A stretch of DNA of 64,000 nt from Maribacter polysiphoniae (GCF_003148665.1 NZ_QGGQ01000012.1:62001-126000); one strand, 5' to 3'. Numbered from the stretch's first letter, positions 1 through 9,989 are shown. A program made the numbers and translations. The notes: generated by a model not told the origin, from the sequence alone.

Positions 1-427
1 CATCCGGGGTGGCTAATTTCTCATAAAACCGTTCACTCCTGTGAAGCCATGTTATAGGTGTGTCGTCTCCCCTTTCTTTTATCAATTCCATTGCGTAACG
101 TGAAATGGGATTGAAAGGGTCGTCATTGATTTCCGAACCTTCAACGAAAGGAATCCATTCGTCGAGGAGATCCACCATCAAACGGGCCAACCTGGTTTTG
201 GCCTGGCCCCGTAATCCCAATAGATTGATATTATGGCGCGATAGTATGGCTCGTTCCAATTCGGGTATCACGGAATTCTCATAGCCCCATACCCCTTGAA
301 AGGATTCCTCCCCTTTTTTTATTTTCCCCCGTAGATTGTCACGAAGTTCATCCTTGATACTTTTGGTTTTATAGCCGGCTTTTTTCAGCTCCCCAAGTGT
401 TGTTATTTTTTCCTTTTTCAAGTTCAT
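1..427 (-). CDS. MoxR/BchI-like AAA+ ATPase, N-terminal part (runs off left edge)
   Basis: The open frame starts at an ATG at 427 and continues past base 1, giving about 142 residues. The N-terminus is Lys-rich; about residue 60 onward carries a nucleotide-binding segment LLGLRGQAKTRLARLM, a P-loop variant (GxxGxAKT) that I associate with the magnesium-chelatase/MoxR-like ATPase group. The gene lies 47 bp downstream of a VWA-domain gene on the same strand, and ATPase plus VWA pairs of this kind act together as chelatase- or chaperone-like complexes (family knowledge). The target is unknown. The C-terminal Walker B, sensor and arginine-finger regions are outside the window. Confidence 0.75.
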   Translation of the reverse strand, partial: MNLKKEKITTLGELKKAGYKTKSIKDELRDNLRGKIKKGEESFQGVWGYENSVIPELERAILSRHNINLLGLRGQAKTRLARLMVDLLDEWIPFVEGSEINDDPFNPISRYAMELIKERGDDTPITWLHRSERFYEKLATPD

Positions 428-474
428 ATGCTTTTTTGTGATTCCTGTTAGTACAGGAATTGTAGATTAGTATT

Positions 475-1623
475 TTATCCTTTTAATCTTTTTCTTCGGT
501 TTGCCTCATAATCCTCAAAGATCATTTCACCCAGACCGGTCAATCCCGTAAAGAAGGCCTTGCCTTTATTGGCTTCGGTAAAATGTCTTATAAATTGCTT
601 AAGATAAGGGTCTTGGGCAATCATAAAGGTAGTTATGGGTATATGCAGTTTTCGGGCCTGACTGGCCATATTATAGCATTTCTCAACAATATAATCGTCG
701 AGACCTACACTGTTTTTATAATAGGTGCCATCGGGTAGCCTCAGGCAACTGGGTTTACCATCAGTAATCATAAAAATCTGTTTGTTGGTATTTCGCTTTC
801 GCCTCAGTATGTCCATCGCCAACTGTAATCCTGCTACGGTATTGGTATGGTAGGGACCTACTTTTAAATAAGGAAGTTCCTTTATGGATATGGGCCAAGC
901 ATCATTTCCAAAAACCAGTATGTCCAATGTGTCTTTGGGATATCTCGTGGTAATCAATTCGGCCAATGCCATCGCTACTTTTTTCGCAGGGGTAATTCGG
1001 TCTTCGCCGTAGAGAATCATACTATGGCTGATGTCGATCATCAAAACCGTACTCATTTGGGCCTTGAAGTGGGTATCTTCAACGACCAAATCATCTTCCG
1101 TCAATGAGAAATCACCAACACCATTATTGATTTGCGCATTTTTAAGACTTTCGGTCATAGAGATATGCTCTAATCCGTCTCCATATCTATATTCCCTAAA
1201 GTCACCCGTATGTTCGTCGCCCTGTCCCGCTTTGTTTGTTCTGTGGTTACCAGCACCTTTGCGCTTTAATTTTCCGAAAATCTGATCTAAGGCATGTTGC
1301 CTGATAATGCGTTCCATTTTGGCGGTAATCGATAGATTGCCTGGGGTTCCTTCCTCGCCTTCCCCGTCACCACCACCATCCTCGAATTCTTCCCTTAGGA
1401 ATCCTTTAGCCTTTAGGTCCTCAATAAAATCATCAATGGTGTAGTTCTCATCGGTAAGCCCATATTCCTTATCCAATTCCCGTAACCAATCCAATGCCTC
1501 ATCCACATCACCCGAAGTATGTGTGATCAACTCTTGAAAAATCTCGAAGAGTTTATCAAAAGGGGATTGCTCAGGAGCATCGTAGGTAGTAAAACGAAAT
1601 CCTTTTCTCAAATTCATAGCCAT
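475..1623 (-). CDS. VWA-domain protein, partner of the adjacent ATPase
   Basis: Protein of 382 residues without a signal peptide, so probably cytoplasmic. The C-terminal half is a von Willebrand A domain with a metal-ion site D197-x-S199-x-S201 in MIDISHS and a later TDGKPS segment. Residues about 80-95 form an acidic Gly/Glu linker and 118-135 are basic. The N-terminal part resembles nothing I can name. Order VWA then ATPase (gap 47 bp) suggests one transcript and a magnesium-chelatase-like D/I pair that uses ATP to remodel or metallate a client; the client is unknown. A second ATG six bases downstream would give MNLRKG and is an equally good start. Confidence 0.8.
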   Translation of the reverse strand: MAMNLRKGFRFTTYDAPEQSPFDKLFEIFQELITHTSGDVDEALDWLRELDKEYGLTDENYTIDDFIEDLKAKGFLREEFEDGGGDGEGEEGTPGNLSITAKMERIIRQHALDQIFGKLKRKGAGNHRTNKAGQGDEHTGDFREYRYGDGLEHISMTESLKNAQINNGVGDFSLTEDDLVVEDTHFKAQMSTVLMIDISHSMILYGEDRITPAKKVAMALAELITTRYPKDTLDILVFGNDAWPISIKELPYLKVGPYHTNTVAGLQLAMDILRRKRNTNKQIFMITDGKPSCLRLPDGTYYKNSVGLDDYIVEKCYNMASQARKLHIPITTFMIAQDPYLKQFIRHFTEANKGKAFFTGLTGLGEMIFEDYEANRRKRLKG

Positions 1624-1824
1624 ATCATAAAATTAAGGTATTAAACATGAAGGTAAATCGTTTTTAGAAAAACTTAACGCTGGTAAATATTTTGGTATGG
1701 TCTAGTCGAGGTTAGTTAAGAGAGAATATTAATAAGTGTAAGTAACATAAAATATAAGTTATTTCCTACAATATCAGCTTAGTTATAACGTTCAACTAAA
1801 AGTTGATCCAAATCTTAAGTACCT

Positions 1825-2199
1825 ATGAACAAATTAATTCTATTATTCCTTTTTCTAGTGTCCATACTTCCTGGGACCATCGATGACGATTGTTCAGCTG
1901 TTTACAGTAGGGCAACGTATGCCCTGTCCCATTCCAAAAAGGCCTTAAAGGCCCACAATTTCGACCACCAGGTTTATTATTCCGGTAAAACTTTGGAAGC
2001 CTACAAGAAAATTGCCGATGGTATGAAAGAGTGTGACTGTGTAAATGCCACAGAGCTTATCCTGGATATTACCATGGATGCCAAAAAAGCGGCTGATCCA
2101 GTAGATTGGGCCCGTGGACGGTATTATAGTAAAAAGGTATACCTAAATACCCAAGAATTGATAACAATTCTTGACCTATGGGCCGAATCCCATGAATAA
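1825..2199 (+). CDS. Conserved secreted protein of unknown function
   Basis: Protein of 124 residues with a clear N-terminal hydrophobic stretch (about residues 3-17) that reads as a signal peptide, then DDDC. The remainder is soluble, Lys/Ala/Tyr-rich and largely helical by composition, with a CDC motif around residue 74; three Cys in the mature part could pair in the periplasm. I do not recognise a domain. It is alone on the plus strand, between the divergent VWA gene and the convergent his operon. The upstream 200 bp hold a weak inverted repeat (TCAAC/GTTGA near 1794-1808). Confidence 0.7.
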   Translation: MNKLILLFLFLVSILPGTIDDDCSAVYSRATYALSHSKKALKAHNFDHQVYYSGKTLEAYKKIADGMKECDCVNATELILDITMDAKKAADPVDWARGRYYSKKVYLNTQELITILDLWAESHE

Positions 2200-2240
2200 T
2201 AAGATTCCTTGCTTGGAAGAATCCAATATGGTAGGAAGTT

Positions 2241-2837
2241 TTAGTGCCTTCCCTTTAGGACCTCTACAATGTCATTAAGGGCATACCCCTTAGCTTGTAA
2301 CAGAATTAAATAGTGGAATAGAAGATCGGCACTTTCATTCAAAAATAGATCATCATTGTCGTCTTTGGCCTCTATGACCACTTCAACGGCTTCCTCCCCT
2401 ACTTTTTGGGCAATTTTATTGATGCCTTTATCGAACAATGAAGCTACATACGATTTACTGCCATCGGCCGCTTTTCTCCGTTGCGCAATAACCGCCTCCA
2501 ATTCGGACAAAAAACCGAATTCCTGTTTGTTATCTTCATTCCAACAGGTGTCACTTCCTTTATGGCAGGTAGGTCCAACAGGATTTACTCGAATCAATAA
2601 GGTATCTTGGTCGCAATCGTTCTTAACATCCACCAAATTCAGGAAGTTGCCACTTTCCTCCCCTTTTGTCCATAAACGCTTCTTGGTTCTACTATAAAAG
2701 GTCACCTTTTTGGTATCCAAGGTCTTTTGATACGCCTCTTGGTTCATATACCCCAACATTAAAACGTTTTTAGTTGTTGCATCTTGAATGATGGCAGGAA
2801 CGAGTCCGTCGTTGTTTTTATTGAAATCAATATCCAT
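2241..2837 (-). CDS. hisIE: Bifunctional phosphoribosyl-AMP cyclohydrolase / phosphoribosyl-ATP pyrophosphatase
   Basis: Catalyses steps 2 and 3 of histidine biosynthesis, from PR-ATP to ProFAR. The N-terminal HisI domain (about 1-105) has the DCDQD metal motif (74-78) and zinc cysteines C91 and C98 in CHKGSDTCW. The C-terminal HisE domain (about 107-198) has the EEAVEVVIEA helix. The length of 198 aa fits the fused form. I start at MDIDFNKNND because similarity to HisI begins there; an in-frame ATG at 2864 would add nine residues. Last gene of the his operon, 51 bp after hisF. Confidence 0.95.
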   Translation of the reverse strand: MDIDFNKNNDGLVPAIIQDATTKNVLMLGYMNQEAYQKTLDTKKVTFYSRTKKRLWTKGEESGNFLNLVDVKNDCDQDTLLIRVNPVGPTCHKGSDTCWNEDNKQEFGFLSELEAVIAQRRKAADGSKSYVASLFDKGINKIAQKVGEEAVEVVIEAKDDNDDLFLNESADLLFHYLILLQAKGYALNDIVEVLKGRH

Positions 2838-2888
2838 TTTATATGTTTTAAACGCCTTGAACATCTTAATTATCCAAGAACATGATTT

Positions 2889-3644
2889 TTATAATCGTAC
2901 GGGAATCCCTTTTGATCGGAGTTCCTTTTTTAAATCGTTTATTTCAATTTCCTTAAAATGAAAAACACTTGCCGCCAGGGCAGCATCCGCTTTTCCGTTG
3001 ATAAAGGTATCTGTAAAATGTTGCATATTGCCCGCACCACCGGAGGCAATAATCGGAATATTCAGTTCCGATGACAATTTGGCCAAGGCTTCATTGGCAA
3101 ACCCATTTTTGGTGCCATCGTGGTTCATTGAGGTAAAAAGGATTTCACCGGCACCACGTTCCTCGACTTCCTTGGCCCAGTCAAAGAGTTTAATTTCCGT
3201 AGGAACCTTACCTCCTACCAAATGCACGATCCATTCGCCATCAATAACCTTGGCATCTATGGCAACAACAATACATTGTGAACCGAACTTGGCCACCAAG
3301 TCATTGATCAATTGTGGATTTTTAACGGCTGAAGAATTAATGGAAACCTTATCGGCTCCGTTATGGAGTAAGACATCAACATCTTCTACCGAAGAGATAC
3401 CACCACCGACCGTAAACGGAATATTCACCTTTTCAGCCACATGGTATACCAAATCGGCAAGGGTTCTTCGTTTTTCTTCTGTAGCCGATATATCCAAAAA
3501 AACCAGTTCGTCGGCACCTTCCCGGGCGTAGATTTCAGCGAGTTCCACGGGATCTCCAGCATCGCGAAGATCAACGAAATTAATGCCTTTGACCGTTCTA
3601 CCATTTTTAATATCCAAACAAGGAATGATTCTTTTTGTAAGCAC
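2889..3644 (-). CDS. hisF: Imidazole glycerol phosphate synthase, cyclase subunit
   Basis: Cyclase half of the HisH/HisF amidotransferase that turns PRFAR plus ammonia into imidazole glycerol phosphate and AICAR. A 251-residue TIM barrel with the catalytic Asp in IPCLDIKNG (D11) and a second near 130 (VVAIDAK), plus phosphate-binding GGGIS and ASGGAG segments. The start codon is GTG; no ATG lies nearby in frame. A 143-bp gap separates it from hisA, whereas most other his genes abut, so it may have its own promoter or a processing site. Confidence 0.96.
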   Translation of the reverse strand: MLTKRIIPCLDIKNGRTVKGINFVDLRDAGDPVELAEIYAREGADELVFLDISATEEKRRTLADLVYHVAEKVNIPFTVGGGISSVEDVDVLLHNGADKVSINSSAVKNPQLINDLVAKFGSQCIVVAIDAKVIDGEWIVHLVGGKVPTEIKLFDWAKEVEERGAGEILFTSMNHDGTKNGFANEALAKLSSELNIPIIASGGAGNMQHFTDTFINGKADAALAASVFHFKEIEINDLKKELRSKGIPVRL

Positions 3645-3787
3645 TTTTTTTAATCTTATGAAATTAATATTCTGAATAGGTACCCAGTTTTATTTGCCAA
3701 TACTTTTGGTTTCTTATACTTCACTACGCTTGCTTTAATACGGTACAGTGAATTTTATAAAATCTTTCCAATTCCCCTCTTTCAGGA

Positions 3788-4513
3788 TTACGATGATAAA
3801 ATATAAGTTTCCAACTGTTTAAGGCTGATCCTATTCTCGTAGATCGCCTTTCCGATAATTGTCCCCTCACAACCCAGTTCAGCCAATTTCGGTAGCTCAT
3901 CAAAAGTTGAGATTCCGCCAGAGGCGATTAGTTTGAGGTTAGGGACCTCTTTCAATATTTTTTGGTACAATTCAAAAGAAGGGCCTTCCAACATGCCATC
4001 TTTGCTAATATCGGTGCATATAACATAGGAAATACCTCTTTTTTGATACGATTGGATAAATGGCACCAAGTTTTCCTTTGACTCCTCTAACCAGCCTGAA
4101 ACCGCTACTTTTTCATTCATGGCATCTGCACCCAGGATTATTTTGTCAGCACCATAACGTTCCAACCAACTCAAAAAAGTTTCCTTGTCCTTAACCGCAA
4201 TACTACCACCTGTTACTTGATTGGCGCCACTTTCAAAGGCAATTTTCAAATCCTCATCCCGCTTTAATCCACCTCCAAAATCAATTTTCAATTTGGTTTT
4301 GAGCGCAATTTGCTCCAAAACCTTATGATTGACGATCTGATGTGATTTAGCTCCGTCCAAATCGACTAAATGCAGGTGTTTTATTCCATGGGATTCAAAT
4401 TCCTTTGCAATCTCCAACGGATTTTCGTTGTATATTTTTTTTGTGTTGTAGTCTCCTTTGGAAAGTCGAACACATTTACCATCGATGATATCAATCGCCG
4501 GGATTATACGCAT
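3788..4513 (-). CDS. hisA: ProFAR isomerase (phosphoribosylformimino-AICAR-P isomerase)
   Basis: Fourth step of histidine biosynthesis, an Amadori rearrangement of ProFAR to PRFAR. The 241-residue TIM barrel has the acid/base Asp in PAIDIIDG (D8) and its partner near 127 (LGADAMN), with phosphate-binding DFGGGL and ASGGIS loops. It starts one base after the hisH stop, implying tight translational coupling. Closely related in fold to the neighbouring HisF, as expected for this pair. Confidence 0.96.
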   Translation of the reverse strand: MRIIPAIDIIDGKCVRLSKGDYNTKKIYNENPLEIAKEFESHGIKHLHLVDLDGAKSHQIVNHKVLEQIALKTKLKIDFGGGLKRDEDLKIAFESGANQVTGGSIAVKDKETFLSWLERYGADKIILGADAMNEKVAVSGWLEESKENLVPFIQSYQKRGISYVICTDISKDGMLEGPSFELYQKILKEVPNLKLIASGGISTFDELPKLAELGCEGTIIGKAIYENRISLKQLETYILSS

Positions 4514-4514
4514 A

Positions 4515-5096
4515 TTATAATTGTAAAAAGTTCTTTAATATCTGTTCCCCCACGGTGCTACTCTTTTCGGGATGGAACTGTACCCCATAAAAATTGTCCT
4601 TGGCCAATGCGGCGCTATACGGAATTCCGTATTCGGCGGTAGCTATGGTTTCTTTACACAAAGGGGCATAATAGCTGTGCACCATGTAAATATATTCTGT
4701 TTTGACAATATCCTTAAACAGATTTGTTTTCAATGCTGTAATGGCATTCCAACCGATTTGCGGTACTTTGACTTCATTTGAAAAACGGACCACATCACAA
4801 TCGAAAATCCCCAACCCTTTGGTGTCTCCTTCCTCGGAACTATTGCACATAAGTTGCATTCCGAGGCAAATACCCAACACGGGTTGTTTCAGTTGCGGAA
4901 TTAAAGTGTCCAAGCCACTTTGCCTAAGCATTTTCATGGCACTACTGGCCTCACCTACCCCTGGGAATATAACCTTATCAGCATTTTTTATTTCCTCGAC
5001 ATCATCGGTCAATAGGGCATTATATCCCAATCGTTTAAAAGCGAATTTGATGCTTTGGATATTTCCCGCTCCGTAATTTATAATTACTATTCTCAT
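4515..5096 (-). CDS. hisH: Imidazole glycerol phosphate synthase, glutaminase subunit
   Basis: Class I glutamine amidotransferase that supplies ammonia to HisF. The 193 residues include the catalytic nucleophile C77 in GICLGMQL and the His/Glu pair in QFHPEKS (about 175-177). Starts inside the last codons of hisB (4-bp overlap) and ends one base before hisA, so the three genes are translationally coupled. Confidence 0.96.
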   Translation of the reverse strand: MRIVIINYGAGNIQSIKFAFKRLGYNALLTDDVEEIKNADKVIFPGVGEASSAMKMLRQSGLDTLIPQLKQPVLGICLGMQLMCNSSEEGDTKGLGIFDCDVVRFSNEVKVPQIGWNAITALKTNLFKDIVKTEYIYMVHSYYAPLCKETIATAEYGIPYSAALAKDNFYGVQFHPEKSSTVGEQILKNFLQL

Positions 5097-6226
5097 AACA
5101 TCCCCTTTGTCGAAGGTAAAACCATCTTCTCTACATCCCGTTTTACCGCCATTTTGATTGCCTTGGCAAAGGCCTTGAAAATGGCCTCAATCTTATGATG
5201 CTCATTTTTACCTTCAGCCTTTATATTCAGGTTGGCCTTAGCGCCATCGGTAAATGATTTAAAAAAGTGATAAAACATTTCGGTAGGCATTTTTCCGATC
5301 ATTTCCCGTTGAAAATCAGCGTCCCAAACCAACCAGTTGCGGCCACCGAAATCTATGGCGACCTGCGCCAAACAATCGTCCATAGGTAAACAGAAGCCAT
5401 ATCGTTCAATGCCTAATTTGTTTCCCAGTGCTTTATGGAATACCTCTCCCAATGCTATGGAAGTATCCTCAATGGTATGGTGTTCATCTACCTCAAGGTC
5501 ACCTTTCACCTTGATATCCAAATCCATTTGACCATGTCTGGCCAATTGATCCAACATATGGTCAAAAAATGAAAGGCCTGTATCGATGTTACTTTTTCCA
5601 GTACCATCGAGGTTCAATTTGATATAAATATCGGTTTCGTTGGTCTTCCGTGTAATTTCAGCAGTCCGATCATTCAGCTTGAGAAACTCGTATATCTTTT
5701 CCCAATCATTGTTCTCCAGCGCGATCACGCTATCCAATTCCTCCCTTTTCACCGAGATTTCATCAGTTCCCAAATTGGTGTTGTCATTGATGAATATTCC
5801 TTTGGAACCCAGGTTTTTAGCCAGTTCCATATCGGTTAATCGATCTCCGATCACAAAAGAGTTGGCCAAATCGTATTCCTCGGAAAAATATTCGGTTAAT
5901 AACCCCGTTCCCGGTTTTCGGGTATCGGCATTCTCTTGGGGAAACGTACGGTCAAGAAAGACCTTGTCAAAAACCACCCCTTCATTCTCAAATGATTTAA
6001 GGATGAAGTTATGTACGGGCCAAAATGTTTCTTCAGGAAAAACATCGGTTCCCAGCCCATCCTGATTGGTTATCATGACCAGTTCATAATCCAATTCCTT
6101 GGCAATTTTACCTAAGAAGGTAAAGGCTTTCGGGTAGAAGATCATTTTCTCGAACGCATCGATCTGTTCATCGACAGTTTCTTTGATGATGGTACCATCA
6201 CGGTCTATAAATAATACTTTTTTCAT
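5093..6226 (-). CDS. hisB: Bifunctional histidinol-phosphatase / imidazoleglycerol-phosphate dehydratase
   Basis: Two-domain enzyme of 377 residues for steps 6 and 8 of the pathway. The HAD-type phosphatase domain (about 1-165) has the DxD nucleophile motif FIDRDGTI (D8, D10). The dehydratase domain (about 190-377) has the metal-binding motifs [19 protein letters not shown] and [11 protein letters not shown]. The phosphatase half is of the HAD type found in enterobacterial HisB, not the PHP type. Spacing to hisC is one base and it overlaps hisH by four. Confidence 0.96.
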   Translation of the reverse strand: MKKVLFIDRDGTIIKETVDEQIDAFEKMIFYPKAFTFLGKIAKELDYELVMITNQDGLGTDVFPEETFWPVHNFILKSFENEGVVFDKVFLDRTFPQENADTRKPGTGLLTEYFSEEYDLANSFVIGDRLTDMELAKNLGSKGIFINDNTNLGTDEISVKREELDSVIALENNDWEKIYEFLKLNDRTAEITRKTNETDIYIKLNLDGTGKSNIDTGLSFFDHMLDQLARHGQMDLDIKVKGDLEVDEHHTIEDTSIALGEVFHKALGNKLGIERYGFCLPMDDCLAQVAIDFGGRNWLVWDADFQREMIGKMPTEMFYHFFKSFTDGAKANLNIKAEGKNEHHKIEAIFKAFAKAIKMAVKRDVEKMVLPSTKGML

Positions 6227-6227
6227 G

Positions 6228-7274
6228 TTATGCTATTTCCTTTAACGCGGTAATCAATTTTTCATTTTCAATCTTGGTGCCAATGGTGAACCGTAGGGTA
6301 TTAGCGCAAAGGGGTTGTGTTGTCCTGTTTCGAACCACAACACCTTTTTTCAGTAGCTGATTATACCTTTTGTTGGCATCGTCCACTTCAACGAGTATAA
6401 AGTTGGCGTCTGAGGGATAAATCGTTTTTATATAGGACACTTCATGCAATACTTTCAACAAACATTCCTTTTCGACCAATATCTGACCTACTTCCATTTG
6501 TAACACCCCGGTTTTCAAAACCTGCTCCAACGCTCGCTTTTGGGTTAATTCGTTCACATTGTAAGGCGGCTTTATGGTGTTCAAGACAGCGATAATTTGC
6601 GATGAAGCGAAACACAACCCCAATCGAATACCTGCCAATCCATAAGCTTTGGATAAGGTTTGGGTAACAATTAGATTTGGAAATCCATCTAAGCGTTTCA
6701 ACCAACTATCCTTATCCGAGAAATCGATATAGGCCTCATCAATGACCACTAATCCGTCAAAATTATTCAAAAGGTACAGGATGTCACTTTCGTTGATAGT
6801 ATTTCCGGTTGGATTATTGGGTGAGCAAATGAAAATGACCTTACTATTCCCATCTACAGCGTTTAAAATGCCTTTAGTATCCAATTGGAAATCCTTGGTC
6901 AGGAGTACCTCACGATTTTCCACGGCGTTGATACCCGATAAAACCTTGTACATACCATACGTAGGAGGAAGGGAAATAATATTGTCGACCTTCGGTTCAC
7001 AAAAAGCCCTGAATATCAAATCCAATACTTCATCACTACCATTTCCCAAAAGTATGTTATTGGCATTGACTCCTTTTTGTTCTGCCAATACCGCTTTAAG
7101 GTTACGTTGTTGGGGGTCGGGATATCTATTTACACCATTCTCGAACGGATTCTCATTGGCGTCCAAGAAAACCATCTCCGTACCATCGGAAACATATTCA
7201 TCCCTAGCCGATGAATACGGTTGTAACCCTTTTATATTCTCTCGAATACTATTATTTAAATTGAATTCTGACAT
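6228..7274 (-). CDS. hisC: Histidinol-phosphate aminotransferase
   Basis: Class I/II PLP aminotransferase converting imidazole acetol-phosphate to histidinol phosphate. The 348 residues show the PLP lysine in [10 protein letters not shown] (K209), the SPNNPTG substrate loop (151-157), VIDEAYIDF (about 178-186) and a C-terminal Arg in TLRFTIGT. Normal length for HisC. 42 bp after hisD and one base before hisB. Confidence 0.96.
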   Translation of the reverse strand: MSEFNLNNSIRENIKGLQPYSSARDEYVSDGTEMVFLDANENPFENGVNRYPDPQQRNLKAVLAEQKGVNANNILLGNGSDEVLDLIFRAFCEPKVDNIISLPPTYGMYKVLSGINAVENREVLLTKDFQLDTKGILNAVDGNSKVIFICSPNNPTGNTINESDILYLLNNFDGLVVIDEAYIDFSDKDSWLKRLDGFPNLIVTQTLSKAYGLAGIRLGLCFASSQIIAVLNTIKPPYNVNELTQKRALEQVLKTGVLQMEVGQILVEKECLLKVLHEVSYIKTIYPSDANFILVEVDDANKRYNQLLKKGVVVRNRTTQPLCANTLRFTIGTKIENEKLITALKEIA

Positions 7275-7316
7275 TTCTTTATTCTTTCAATCGCATTTTG
7301 GCTTTTCGTATTATTA

Positions 7317-8603
7317 TCAATCCTTCAGACTTTGTAATCGAAGTGTTACCGCATTCTTATGGGCGTATAAACCTTCCGCCTCTGCCATTACCTCGATGGT
7401 CTTTCCAATTTCCATTATACCCTCCCTAGATATTTTTTGGAAGGTCATACTTTTCATAAAGCTATCCAGGTTTACGCCACTATACTGTTTGGCGTATCCA
7501 TTGGTAGGCAAGGTATGGTTCGTTCCAGAGGCGTAATCGCCAGCACTTTCCGGGGTATAATTGCCGATAAAAACAGAGCCTGCATTTTTAATGTTCTCGA
7601 TGAAGTACTCCTCATTCGTCACACAAACGATAAAATGTTCTGGACCATATTCATTGATCAGGGCGTTGGCAGTGGCATCATCCGCAACATAAATCAATTT
7701 ACTGTTGGCGATAGCCTTTTCAGCGATTTCTTTTCGCGGTAATTCTTGAAGTTGTTTTTCAACTTCAATTTCAACTGCTGCGATTATTTCTTTTGAAGTC
7801 GAAACCAAAATCACTTGACTGTCGACACCATGTTCGGCCTGACTTAACAAATCGGAGGCCACAAAGGCAGGATTTGCCGAGTTATCGGCAAGGACCAAAA
7901 GTTCACTGGGGCCTGCCGGCATATCGATAGCAATTCCATATTTGGTCGCAATTTGTTTGGCGACAGTGACGAATTGATTACCAGGGCCAAATATTTTATA
8001 GACTTGCGGAATGCTTTCAGTACCAAAAGTCATCGAAGCAATCGCCTGTATACCGCCTACCTTGAATATTTTGGTCACCCCACACAAGTTGGCCGTAAAC
8101 AAGATGGCCGGGTGGATCTTTCCTTCCTTATTCGGAGGGGAACACAACACCAATTCCTCACAGCCAGCAATAGTAGCGGGTACGGCAAGCATTAAAATAG
8201 TGGAAAACAAGGGCGCGGTACCACCGGGAATGTACAGTCCAACTTTTTGGATAGGTCGTTTTTCTTGCCAACATTGTACCCCATTGGCAGTTTCTACCGC
8301 TACCCTATCCGTCTTTTGGGCTTTATGGAATATTTCAATATTGTTCTTGGCTGACATTATAGCCTCTTTCAATTCTTGGGAAACCAATGTTTTAGCCTCC
8401 TCGATTTCCGGTTCAGAAACCAGAAACCCATTTATTATAACGCCATCAAACTTTTCGGTATACTTTCTTAAGATGGTATCGCCATTGTTCTGTACCTCTT
8501 TAAAAATAGCCTCAACAGTTTGTTCAATATCGGCTACGGTCTGTGTAGGGCGCTTTAACACATCACTCCATTCCGATCTATTGGGATTGTAAATCTTTTT
8601 CAT
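7317..8603 (-). CDS. hisD: Histidinol dehydrogenase
   Basis: Zinc- and NAD-dependent enzyme performing the last two oxidations to histidine. The 428 residues contain the diagnostic PAGPSELLVLAD segment, QAEHGVDSQ and GPEHFIVC with metal and acid/base His residues, and YTPESAGDYASGTNHTLPT near the C-terminus. I take the ATG at 8603 (MKKIYNPNRSEW), which leaves exactly one base after the upstream stop, the same spacing seen at hisC/hisB and hisH/hisA. An upstream ATG at 8618 would overlap the preceding gene. Confidence 0.96.
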   Translation of the reverse strand: MKKIYNPNRSEWSDVLKRPTQTVADIEQTVEAIFKEVQNNGDTILRKYTEKFDGVIINGFLVSEPEIEEAKTLVSQELKEAIMSAKNNIEIFHKAQKTDRVAVETANGVQCWQEKRPIQKVGLYIPGGTAPLFSTILMLAVPATIAGCEELVLCSPPNKEGKIHPAILFTANLCGVTKIFKVGGIQAIASMTFGTESIPQVYKIFGPGNQFVTVAKQIATKYGIAIDMPAGPSELLVLADNSANPAFVASDLLSQAEHGVDSQVILVSTSKEIIAAVEIEVEKQLQELPRKEIAEKAIANSKLIYVADDATANALINEYGPEHFIVCVTNEEYFIENIKNAGSVFIGNYTPESAGDYASGTNHTLPTNGYAKQYSGVNLDSFMKSMTFQKISREGIMEIGKTIEVMAEAEGLYAHKNAVTLRLQSLKD

Positions 8604-8604
8604 G

Positions 8605-9048
8605 TTAGCGTTCATCAATTTTTTTAATCATATGGTATCCTAATGGTTCAAAACCATGACCTTCCCAAAACTTTTTTCCTTTTTCGTTCTGTACATAGCA
8701 ATTAACCTCTGCGGTAGTACAATCAATACTTTTCGCATATTCAAAAAGCCATGACATCATAAGCTCACCAACCCCTTTACTGCGATATGCTTCTTCCACA
8801 TACACGTTATCAGGCTCAATATGTTTACCATTGTACAATTTGTTCAGGACCCAGAAACCGCAACAAGCGATCAATATGTCATTGTCATAAACGCCGATAC
8901 ATTGGTAAGCATCCATGGTCAACATCGGTTGTAAACGGCTTTTTAGCAAAGCTTCGGAAAACGTACCTTGATTCAGCTTATAGACCAAGGGTAGAATCGA
9001 TTCCATTTTGTCAGAGGGAATCAATTCTAGTTTTAAATTGTCTTCCAT
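8605..9048 (-). CDS. GNAT-family N-acetyltransferase embedded in the his operon
   Basis: A 147-residue GCN5-type acetyltransferase. The acetyl-CoA loop is EEAYRSKGVGELMMSWLFEYA (about 83-103, R/Q-x-x-G-x-G/A type), followed by a C-terminal strand with NEKGKKFWEGHGFEPLGY, typical of GNAT ends. It lies between hisG and hisD, eight bases after hisG and one base before hisD, so it is co-translated with histidine enzymes. Substrate unknown; candidates are histidine, a pathway intermediate, or a protein. Start chosen at MEDNLKLEL; an earlier ATG at 9084 would overlap hisG by 28 bp. Confidence 0.85.
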   Translation of the reverse strand: MEDNLKLELIPSDKMESILPLVYKLNQGTFSEALLKSRLQPMLTMDAYQCIGVYDNDILIACCGFWVLNKLYNGKHIEPDNVYVEEAYRSKGVGELMMSWLFEYAKSIDCTTAEVNCYVQNEKGKKFWEGHGFEPLGYHMIKKIDER

Positions 9049-9056
9049 ACCAATAA

Positions 9057-9914
9057 CTAAAGCACCATTTTCTCGATAGGGCAAACTAAAATACCCTCGG
9101 CACCCGCTTGCTTTAATTCATCGATTACTTCCCAGAACTTGTCCTTATTGATTACGGTATGTACCGAACTCCAACCTTCTTCCGCCAAAGGTAACACTGT
9201 GGGACTTCGCATCCCGGGCAATAATTTCAGGACATCATCCAATTTATTGTTCGGGGCATTCAGCAAAACGTATTTGGACTGTCGGGCCTGTAAGACCGAC
9301 TTGATCCTAAATTGCAACTTTGTCAAAATAGCCTTTCGCTCATCGGTTATTTTTTGTGAAACCGCCAAAACAGCTTCACTCTTCAACATTACTTCAACTT
9401 CCTTAAGGTTGTTCTTAAAAAGTGTACTGCCACTTGAAACGATATCGCAAATTCCATCCGCAAGTCCAATATTCGGGGCTATTTCAACAGATCCATTGAT
9501 AATATGCAAATCGGCATTGACCCCCTTTTCCTTTAAATAAGCGATAACCGTATTGGGATAGGAAGTGGCTATACGTTTTCCCTCAAAATCCTTGACAGAA
9601 GTATATTTCATCGATTTAGGCACTGCCAAGGAAACCCTACATTTGGAGAATCCCAATTTTTCGGAAATATCAATACCCTGACCTTTTTCAATCAATACAT
9701 TTTCACCGATTATGGCGATATCCACTACCCCATCACGCAGGTATTGGGGTATGTCTCCGTTACGTAGGTAAAAGACCTCCATGGGAAAATTTCGCGAAGA
9801 TGCCTTTAGCTGATCTTTACCATTATCAATGGAGATTCCACAATTTTTAAGGATTTCAAGGGAATCCTCATTCAAACGGCCCGATTTCTGGATCGCAATT
9901 CTAAGTTTTGTCAT
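9057..9914 (-). CDS. hisG: ATP phosphoribosyltransferase
   Basis: First committed step, ATP plus PRPP to PR-ATP. At 285 residues this is the long form: bilobal catalytic domain (about 1-205, with ADGICDIVSSGSTL binding the PRPP phosphate) and a C-terminal ACT-like regulatory domain (about 210-285) that in this family binds histidine for feedback inhibition. First structural gene of the operon, directly downstream of the leader peptide and attenuator. Confidence 0.96.
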   Translation of the reverse strand: MTKLRIAIQKSGRLNEDSLEILKNCGISIDNGKDQLKASSRNFPMEVFYLRNGDIPQYLRDGVVDIAIIGENVLIEKGQGIDISEKLGFSKCRVSLAVPKSMKYTSVKDFEGKRIATSYPNTVIAYLKEKGVNADLHIINGSVEIAPNIGLADGICDIVSSGSTLFKNNLKEVEVMLKSEAVLAVSQKITDERKAILTKLQFRIKSVLQARQSKYVLLNAPNNKLDDVLKLLPGMRSPTVLPLAEEGWSSVHTVINKDKFWEVIDELKQAGAEGILVCPIEKMVL

Positions 9915-9953
9915 TTTCTTCTTTTGTTAGGTTCAAGCAATCAAAAGAGCTCT

Positions 9954-9989
9954 AAAAATAAAACCCGTTTGATTGCTCAAACGGGTTTT
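9954..9989 (-). terminator. his attenuator: intrinsic terminator upstream of hisG
   Basis: On the minus strand a perfect 13-bp stem (arms 9989-9977 and 9972-9960, AAAACCCGTTTGA with its complement) closes a GCAA tetraloop and is followed by T4-A-T5. It sits between the leader peptide and hisG, with no gene end next to it that it would otherwise serve. Its 5' arm and loop can instead pair with the end of the leader reading frame. Confidence 0.9.

Noticed and set aside
6742-7536. 264-codon plus-strand frame opposite hisC/hisD
   Set aside because: It overlaps two strongly supported his genes on the other strand and its protein is Phe/Ser-rich without domain features.
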